NCBI GenBank assembly: GCA_902363835.1
Contig: CABJBM010000001.1
Span: 62,001-126,000 of the forward strand
Direction: 5' to 3'
Length of the DNA stretch: 64,000 bases
Origin: Lachnospiraceae bacterium
GTDB taxonomy: Bacteria; Bacillota; Clostridia; Lachnospirales; Lachnospiraceae
Positions 58,771 to 64,000 of the stretch are shown here, in pieces. Within the stretch, counting starts at the first letter, position 1. Each line of letters begins with the position of its first letter. Made by a program: the position numbers and the translations under genes. The notes beneath the pieces are model-generated. The model was given only the letters and a program-made list of their open reading frames with translations. It was not told the origin of the DNA and ran no database searches.

Positions 58771-60031
58771 ATAAATCCCGTTTCCCTTTATCAGGTGTAA
58801 CGGGATGCCCGCAGGATGTCCCCCTTCCTGCACAAGTGCCTGCAAGTATGCCGCAAGACCATGCCCACTGCAGGTTATAACCTCCGCAGATGCCGTCTGC
58901 GTCAAGAATTTCACCGGCCAGGTAAAGGCCGCTGATAAGCTTTGATTCCATGGTATCCGGATCCACTTCCCTGGTATCAATGCCTCCGCTGCATACCTGG
59001 GCCTGATCAAATGAATTGGCAGCAAGGATTTCTGTTTTCAGCCCCTTTAAGACTGCGGCCAGTTTTTTTATCTGGGCAGGCGCGATGTCTTTGACAATGC
59101 CTGCACTTCCAATCCCGGCTTCCCTTAAAAGAATCCTGGCCAGCTTATGATTTAATACGCCGTTTAAAAATTCCTCTGCCGGCCGGTAATCCAGGCGCTT
59201 TGCTCTTTCTGAAAGAAGCTGCCGGGCGCTGTTAAAATCCATGGAGGGGAGCAGATCCAGCTCTGCTGTTACCTTATGTCCGGCATCCAGCCCTCTGGCA
59301 GCGAAACGGCTGACCTGAAAAACAGGAATGCCGGAGATCCCGTAATCCGTAAACTGAAGCTCTCCCCGGTCGGCTGCTTCTGTTTTTCCGTCTATTTTAA
59401 GGGTTACAGAAGCCTCTGTCCTGACTCCTGCCGCCTGCTTGTACCATTTTTCCCTGCACTTAAGCTGTACCAGGGCAGGCAGGGGTTTTATAATATGGTG
59501 CCCCAAGGCCTTTGCCAGCTCATAACCGCTTCCGTCGGAACCTGTCTTGGGAGCCGCCATGGAGCCTGCCGCTAAAATTAAGGCATCCGCCTGCTTCTTT
59601 CCCTTGGAAGTCACAAGAGAAAGATCCTTTTTTATCTCCTGTACCTGGCAGTCTGTAATAATGGAAACTCCCAGGTGATCCAGTTCAAAGAGCAGTGCTT
59701 CCAGAACAGAAGCAGCCTGTCCAGAGTTTGGATAGACATATCCGTTCCGGTCCGTAAGAACAAGGCCAAGATCCCGAAAAAATTCCAGGGTCTGTTCCAC
59801 GGTGATGTTTTCCAGCACCCTTTTTATAAACCAGCTCTGGCTTCCCCGGTAAGCGCCTTCAGGCGTTGTTAAATTGGTTAAATTGCATTTTCCGTTTCCC
59901 GTGGAAAGAAGCTTTTTCCCTGGTTTGGATGTATGTTCTAAAACGGTAACAGAAGCGCCCTGTCTGGCCGCCTGGATCGCAGCTGTCAGACCGGATGCTC
60001 CTGCTCCTATGATGATTACCTGTTGTTTCAT
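58697..60031 (-). CDS. BaiN/RdsA-family NAD(P)/FAD-dependent oxidoreductase (HI0933-like)
   Basis: 444 aa. The FAD-binding N-terminus IIIGAGASGLTAAIQAARQG is followed by STGNGKCNLTN, LILAAGSMAAPKTGSDGSGYE and a C-terminal FAD region AGEILDADGICGGYNLQWAWS. The usual family end lies soon after the last motif (about residue 403). The remaining 40 residues are mostly charged, and the last 20 or so are translated repeat DNA. The substrate is unknown; some relatives reduce bile acid intermediates, which cannot be inferred here. Confidence 0.85.
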   Translation of the reverse strand: MKQQVIIIGAGASGLTAAIQAARQGASVTVLEHTSKPGKKLLSTGNGKCNLTNLTTPEGAYRGSQSWFIKRVLENITVEQTLEFFRDLGLVLTDRNGYVYPNSGQAASVLEALLFELDHLGVSIITDCQVQEIKKDLSLVTSKGKKQADALILAAGSMAAPKTGSDGSGYELAKALGHHIIKPLPALVQLKCREKWYKQAAGVRTEASVTLKIDGKTEAADRGELQFTDYGISGIPVFQVSRFAARGLDAGHKVTAELDLLPSMDFNSARQLLSERAKRLDYRPAEEFLNGVLNHKLARILLREAGIGSAGIVKDIAPAQIKKLAAVLKGLKTEILAANSFDQAQVCSGGIDTREVDPDTMESKLISGLYLAGEILDADGICGGYNLQWAWSCGILAGTCAGRGTSCGHPVTPDKGKRDLSGKHGQKRRMPFEHTVMQKKQGQE

Positions 60032-60097
60032 AAAATCCTCCTGTATCCTCAGACAGACCTATTGTATCCAGTTTGCCTCTTTATTTCAAGTGCTTCT

Positions 60098-60490
60098 TTA
60101 ACTTGTATAGGATTCCAGATAATTAAATACTTCGATCATGGAAGAAAACCATATGCCTTCCATTAATTTTCCCCGTTCTTCCTCAGGGAAATCAGTAACG
60201 GGCATATGGGTATAAAGGCAGATGGTGGTTTTATCCTGGTAGAGGACGAGTAAATAACCGTCCTCTGAGACAAGATAATATTTTTCTTTGCCCTTTGCGC
60301 TTACGGGTTCGGCGTCTACCTCTTCCTGGTTTATTACGATCTGCGCTTCCGTCACAGTTTCTGTTTCTATGGTAGCCCCTGGCAGGGCTTCCTCAGGCCT
60401 TACGCTGTCCTTTGTAATGGCAAAACCTATCCCCAGGCAAATGGCAGATGCCGCTACGAACAAAAGAAAGCAGAACATATACTTCTTCAT
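60098..60490 (-). CDS. Membrane-anchored protein with BofC-like C-terminal domain
   Basis: 130 aa. One N-terminal membrane helix (YMFCFLLFVAASAICLGIGFA, written in short: about residues 4-24), a Thr/Glu-rich linker, and a C-terminal module KYYLVSEDGYLLVLYQDKTT ... LMEGIWFSSMIEVFNYLES similar to the C-terminal domain of BofC. BofC in Bacillus inhibits sporulation signalling outside the membrane. Here the domain is found alone, next to a SpoVB-like flippase gene. The assignment is tentative. AAGGAGGTATCATCTC precedes ATG 60490. Confidence 0.6.
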   Translation of the reverse strand: MKKYMFCFLLFVAASAICLGIGFAITKDSVRPEEALPGATIETETVTEAQIVINQEEVDAEPVSAKGKEKYYLVSEDGYLLVLYQDKTTICLYTHMPVTDFPEEERGKLMEGIWFSSMIEVFNYLESYTS

Positions 60491-60544
60491 GAGATGATAC
60501 CTCCTTCAAGTAAGTATAGTATCTGCCTTCTTCCTGGGTTTTAA

Positions 60545-62218
60545 TCACAAAAGATGGAATTTTCTTGCAATGCGCACCAGCTTCCTTCCGCCAGGCACGC
60601 TTAAAAGCTCGGATTCGTCCACACAGCCCAGTTTTAAAAGGAGAATTCCATAAATCATCACAGCCACCACTATGGCCGAAAGAACACCGAATATATTGCG
60701 CTTTAAGGTCAAATGCACCACAAAATAAGTGCCGTAAGCAGCCGCTCCCATGATTCCTGATGCCAGTGTGGGAAGGATGAATGTTTTTTTCATTTCCTGC
60801 CTGTAATTTAAAAATCTTCGGATGGCGGCTCCGTTTAAAAGGCACATGGTAAATGCAAACAGGATATTGGAATACACCACGCTGTAGATTCCCATCTTGA
60901 ATCCAAAAAGCATGACGCAGAGAATTACCACGTGAAGGATCAGGGAAATGATCGCATTCCTCAAAGGAACCTGCATCCGGTTGATCCCCTGCAATACTCC
61001 GTTTGTCACAGTGGAAAGAGAGAAAAATACCACTGCCACAGACCCGTACATCATCATCTTAATAAGGGCTGAATTGTCAGTCCTGCTAAACAGCAGATTG
61101 CAGATGGGACCTGCAAGAACCGTAAGGCCCACCGTAGCCGGTATGGCGATGAGCATGGAAAAACGGATAACCATGGAGACCTTGCTTTTTAACTGTCCCC
61201 TCTGCCCTTCTGCCATTGCCCTGGAAAGGGAGGGGATGAGGGCGGAGGAAAGGGAATTGGCAATTGCCACCGGAATGTTAAAAAGAAGCTGGTACTTCCC
61301 TGTAACGCCCCAGTTAGAAGCAATCTCCGATGCCCCCATGCCCATGGCAGTCATGCCGTTTCCATAGATGCTGTTGTCAATGACAGTGCTGATGTTATAG
61401 GCCACACTGCTTAAAACAATGGGAAAGACTGTCATTAAAAGAGCGCCGGAAAGCTCCCCATAGGATTCCCGACGTCTTGTCCTGTCCCTTTTTGCCTGTT
61501 TTTTCACTATGGGCAAATAGCTGAATAAAATAAACAGGAGAAACAGCAGGGCAGCCACGGCTCCTGCTCCTGTTCCAATGGTCCCTCCCGCTGCTCCAAG
61601 GGCAAAAGAGTATTCTGTGGATCCATGGACCAGATTGGATTTAAGTCCTGCCTGAAACAGCCTGGATGCCGCATAGACGCTGATGACCGCATTGACGATC
61701 TGCTCAAGGACCTGGGATATGGCTGTGGGAAGCATGGTTCCGATTCCCTGGAAATACCCCCGGAACACTCCAAGGTAGGCGATCACCCAGATCGTAGGAG
61801 CCAGTGTTTTTAAGGCATAGAATGTATAAGGCATTTTTAAAAAACGGCTGGCAAATATATCTGCTCCAAACCAGAGAACGGCAGCCCCCAGCCCTCCTGC
61901 CACTGTTCCGTAAAACAATGCGACCTTTAATACTCTTACAGAGTTCCGGTATTCCTTTCTGGCCAGCCTGGTGGCGATCATCTTGGATACTGCCGTAGGC
62001 AGGCTGTAAGAGGATATGATCAAAAGAAGGGAATAAATGGTAAATGCAGAGCTGTAATAACCGTTTCCTTCATTTCCCAAAATATCTGCCAGGGGAATGC
62101 GGTAAAACATGCCGATGACCCGGACGATGATTCCTGCCACCGCAAGGATGACACCCTGGATCAGGAAATTGGAGGCTCCCTTTTTTGTTGGTTTTCTGCT
62201 TGTCCTATTCTTTTCCAT
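60545..62218 (-). CDS. SpoVB/MurJ-type polysaccharide or lipid II flippase
   Basis: 557 aa, about fourteen membrane helices, MOP superfamily. The start AGIIVRVIGMFYRIPLADILG and GYYSSAFTIYSLLLIISSYSLP are typical for SpoVB-like proteins. RFSMLIAIPATVGLTVLAGPI and VTNGVLQGINRMQVPLRNA are in the second half. It likely flips lipid-linked wall precursors. It overlaps the DUF3048 lipoprotein gene by 14 bases, with no strong ribosome site, so translation is probably coupled. Confidence 0.85.
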   Translation of the reverse strand: MEKNRTSRKPTKKGASNFLIQGVILAVAGIIVRVIGMFYRIPLADILGNEGNGYYSSAFTIYSLLLIISSYSLPTAVSKMIATRLARKEYRNSVRVLKVALFYGTVAGGLGAAVLWFGADIFASRFLKMPYTFYALKTLAPTIWVIAYLGVFRGYFQGIGTMLPTAISQVLEQIVNAVISVYAASRLFQAGLKSNLVHGSTEYSFALGAAGGTIGTGAGAVAALLFLLFILFSYLPIVKKQAKRDRTRRRESYGELSGALLMTVFPIVLSSVAYNISTVIDNSIYGNGMTAMGMGASEIASNWGVTGKYQLLFNIPVAIANSLSSALIPSLSRAMAEGQRGQLKSKVSMVIRFSMLIAIPATVGLTVLAGPICNLLFSRTDNSALIKMMMYGSVAVVFFSLSTVTNGVLQGINRMQVPLRNAIISLILHVVILCVMLFGFKMGIYSVVYSNILFAFTMCLLNGAAIRRFLNYRQEMKKTFILPTLASGIMGAAAYGTYFVVHLTLKRNIFGVLSAIVVAVMIYGILLLKLGCVDESELLSVPGGRKLVRIARKFHLL

Positions 62219-63359
62219 ATAATTTCACATTGGGAGAATCCTGTGCGGAAATAATGCACACCCAGGTTTTTCCCTGGTTCAGGATAATCTCGTTATTCTC
62301 CATGTCGTAATAATGTGTTGGGCCGAATTCTCCCTCCTTGGACCATTTTATGGGGATGGAGCGGCCTTCCGTCACGTAACAGCCATAAGAGTCATCCTGT
62401 ACGTTAATGTTTAAATACTCTGTTGTTGCATAATGGGCCGATGGACAGTACTGCAGGATGATGTTCTTTACCTTGATCTGTCCTTCGTTTCCCTTGTGGG
62501 GAGCCCCGTACTGGTACCGGTAATAAAGCCCGTCATCCTCATGGTATTCAAACCATGGCTTGTTAAGCACATAACCCGGATAGACCTTATAGGCATCGCT
62601 GACGCTGTTGGCTCCTTCCAGGGTCACCTTATGGCCGTCTTTTGCAAAACGGTAGTGGCCGCGGTAGGATTGGTCATAGGTTTCCGAATAGCCCAGCTGA
62701 AGGATGGATTTGTTTAAACGGTCTCCGCTGGTATATGCATTGTGGGGGGATTTCCGGTCTTTGGTACGGAAATACGCCACAGTGCCGATGCCATCCAGCC
62801 CGTTGATGTTATCCACATTGGCCAGATAAGGCTTTGCAAAGGTACTCTGCCCGTAGTGGGCATAAATAGCGTCAAATTCACGGGCAAAATATGTATAATA
62901 GGTACGGCAGCTTCTGACGGAACCGATCCGGTCCAGATCATCGTAATTTTCTAAAATAGCCATGTAACGGTTCATTCCCCCTTCGGCCGGCGCTTCATAA
63001 ATCACTTCGGCCCGGTTGATCCCGTATTGGGGAAGAGCTTCCTTGTCATTGCTCATCATGACTGCCACCGGCCTCCGGTTTCCGATGGCAGAACTCACCA
63101 TCTCCCCCGTAAGATAGCTGCGTATCATCCCGTCTTTTTCCACACGCTCTTCAAAGGTATAGTATTCACCGGAATTCGCCTCCGCCTCATTGGCAGCTCC
63201 TGTGCTGCTGTTAATTTTAATCTCTTTTGTTTCCGAGGCGTCGGAGGTTTCCACCGGTTGATCCGTGACCCATACTTCCTCATATTTTTTACTGCAGCCG
63301 AATAAAAAAGCGGCAGACAGCATGACACCAGCGAATCCCAACCATACCTTTTTTATCAT
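62205..63359 (-). CDS. DUF3048 lipoprotein (YerB-like)
   Basis: 384 aa. The signal peptide ends with the lipobox LFGC (Cys22). It is followed by a Thr/Ser/Glu-rich linker and the DUF3048 domain (RRPVAVMMSNDKEALPQYG; APAEGGMNRYMAILENYD; IGSVRSCRTYYTYFAREFDA) plus a C-terminal domain (DGLYYRYQYGAPH). It is predicted at the outer membrane face; the function is not known. ATGA overlap with the ybeY stop indicates coupling. Confidence 0.92.
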   Translation of the reverse strand: MIKKVWLGFAGVMLSAAFLFGCSKKYEEVWVTDQPVETSDASETKEIKINSSTGAANEAEANSGEYYTFEERVEKDGMIRSYLTGEMVSSAIGNRRPVAVMMSNDKEALPQYGINRAEVIYEAPAEGGMNRYMAILENYDDLDRIGSVRSCRTYYTYFAREFDAIYAHYGQSTFAKPYLANVDNINGLDGIGTVAYFRTKDRKSPHNAYTSGDRLNKSILQLGYSETYDQSYRGHYRFAKDGHKVTLEGANSVSDAYKVYPGYVLNKPWFEYHEDDGLYYRYQYGAPHKGNEGQIKVKNIILQYCPSAHYATTEYLNINVQDDSYGCYVTEGRSIPIKWSKEGEFGPTHYYDMENNEIILNQGKTWVCIISAQDSPNVKLYGKE

Positions 63360-63853
63360 CTTGTATATCCTCCCCGGCTTAAGATTTCCTCCTGCTTCTT
63401 TTCCATGATCTCACGTTCTTCCTCTTCCATGTGATCATAGCCACATAGATGAAGCATGCTGTGAGCGACTAAAAAAGCAAGCTCCCTTGTTTGGGAATGG
63501 CCGTATTTTTCTGCCTGTTCTTCTACCTTATCTACGGATATTACAATATCCCCCAGCAAAAGCTCCCCTGTCTCCGGATGAAAGCAGTCCTCTGACGCCT
63601 CCTCCAGATGTTCAAAATCCGAAGGTCTTTCATAATCGACCATTGGGAAGGAAAGAACATCCGTAGGGCTGTCTATATTCCGGTATTCCTTATTGATCTG
63701 ACGGATATCCTCATTGCCGGTAATGAGGACACTGACCTCTGCCTCATAAGGGCAGTCTTCATAATCCAGTGATTCTTCCACAACTCTTGTAATAATATCT
63801 TCATATGGGATGTCCAGCCTTTTTTCGGCCTCATATTCAATATTAATCGTCAT
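63356..63853 (-). CDS. ybeY: rRNA maturation RNase YbeY
   Basis: 165 aa from ATG 63853; the frame is open further upstream but that part overlaps phoH. NIEYEAEKRLDIPYED opens the protein, then SVLITGNEDIRQINKEYRNID, TDVLSFPM, LLGDIVISVDKVEEQAEKYG and the zinc site HSMLHLCGYDHMEEEE (three His). It matures the 3' end of 16S rRNA and takes part in ribosome quality control. The phoH-ybeY order is standard. The stop overlaps the DUF3048 start. Confidence 0.96.
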   Translation of the reverse strand: MTINIEYEAEKRLDIPYEDIITRVVEESLDYEDCPYEAEVSVLITGNEDIRQINKEYRNIDSPTDVLSFPMVDYERPSDFEHLEEASEDCFHPETGELLLGDIVISVDKVEEQAEKYGHSQTRELAFLVAHSMLHLCGYDHMEEEEREIMEKKQEEILSRGGYTR

Positions 63854-64000
63854 AACGTGCCTTTCTGCCGCCAATGGATTTTGTCTTTCGTTCAGCCGGC
63901 TTTTTCTTTGACTCATAATCATCGTAAGCCTGTACAATCTTTTGTACCAGAGGATGACGAACCACGTCGCTGCTGGTTAAATGGCAGAAACCGATGTCGT
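63843..64000 (-). CDS. phoH: PhoH-like ATPase (partial, 3' end)
   Basis: Only the last 51 codons are in the window. The C-terminus DIGFCHLTSSDVVRHPLVQK followed by a charged tail ending GGRKARYDD is the PhoH signature end. The stop (63845-63843) overlaps the ybeY start by 11 bases. The N-terminal ATPase domain lies outside the window. PhoH proteins are P-loop ATPases linked with RNA metabolism. Confidence 0.88.
   Translation of the reverse strand, partial: DIGFCHLTSSDVVRHPLVQKIVQAYDDYESKKKPAERKTKSIGGRKARYDD

Noticed and set aside
58597..59025. Minus-strand frame joining the ends of both flavoprotein genes
   Set aside because: Out of frame with both strongly supported genes and again contains translated repeat.

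Overview
The window looks like chromosome of a spore-forming, motile, sugar-fermenting member of the Lachnospiraceae (Clostridia, Lacrimispora / Clostridium saccharolyticum-like). The reasons are strong AGGAGG-type ribosome binding sites, moderate GC, a minCDE/mreCD/rodA cell-shape cluster with methylglyoxal synthase, SpoVB-like and BofC-like proteins, DUF4321 and DUF896 proteins, motAB and mannose-family PTS genes. The genus is inferred from gene content, not from a database search. All genes are on the minus strand except one GntR regulator at 43366-44079.

Layout from left to right (transcription mostly runs right to left). 1-6624: a yhf-type operon (yhfZ-Y-U-T, an amidase-family gene, yhfV/php, yhfS, partial yhfX) with an identical 14-bp motif before yhfZ and before yhfY. 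6835-13267: cytidylate-kinase-like protein, rluD, lspA, aroB, sepF, yggS and a HlyD-like membrane protein. 13471-23862: small P-loop protein, D-Ala-D-Ala carboxypeptidase, mgsA, rodA, minE-D-C, PBP2, mreD, mreC, radC and a DUF4321 protein; mreB is not in the cluster. 24025-32470: miaB-mutS-mutL-miaA and a methionine-gamma-lyase-family gene. 32636-35982: an Lsa/CplR-type ABC-F ATPase behind a leader with tiny upstream ORFs and a terminator just before the start codon (an attenuator), then motB and motA.

36124-53682 is an accessory carbohydrate block with two systems. System 1 has two cysteine-type sulfatases without signal peptides, a complete mannose-family PTS (IIA, IIC, IID, IIB) and a DUF3604/PHP-like hydrolase. 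It lies divergent from a GntR/UTRA regulator, and the shared spacer carries seven copies of a WTGTATTRTCAT-like site. System 2 has a sugar ABC transporter, a GH38-type alpha-mannosidase, a ROK kinase, a second GntR/UTRA regulator and a DUF5054 protein with a GH38-like active site. A 30-bp perfect inverted repeat lies in its promoter region. 54097-64000 returns to core genes: phoH (partial), ybeY, a DUF3048 lipoprotein, a SpoVB/MurJ-type flippase, a BofC-like protein, two flavoproteins, proB, a DUF896 protein, 5-formyl-THF cyclo-ligase and proA.

A short structured repeat (TGYCC-N9-GGRCA hairpin, GGTATGCCC, GTAGGGCGT) occurs at seven loci, always between core genes, always in one orientation relative to transcription and usually just before a start codon. 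It is absent from both accessory blocks. The strongest candidates for undescribed biology are this repeat, the PTS-sulfatase-DUF3604 locus with its operator array, the extended yhf operon with its duplicated operator, and the ABC-F attenuator. No tRNA, rRNA, CRISPR array, transposase or integrase was seen.
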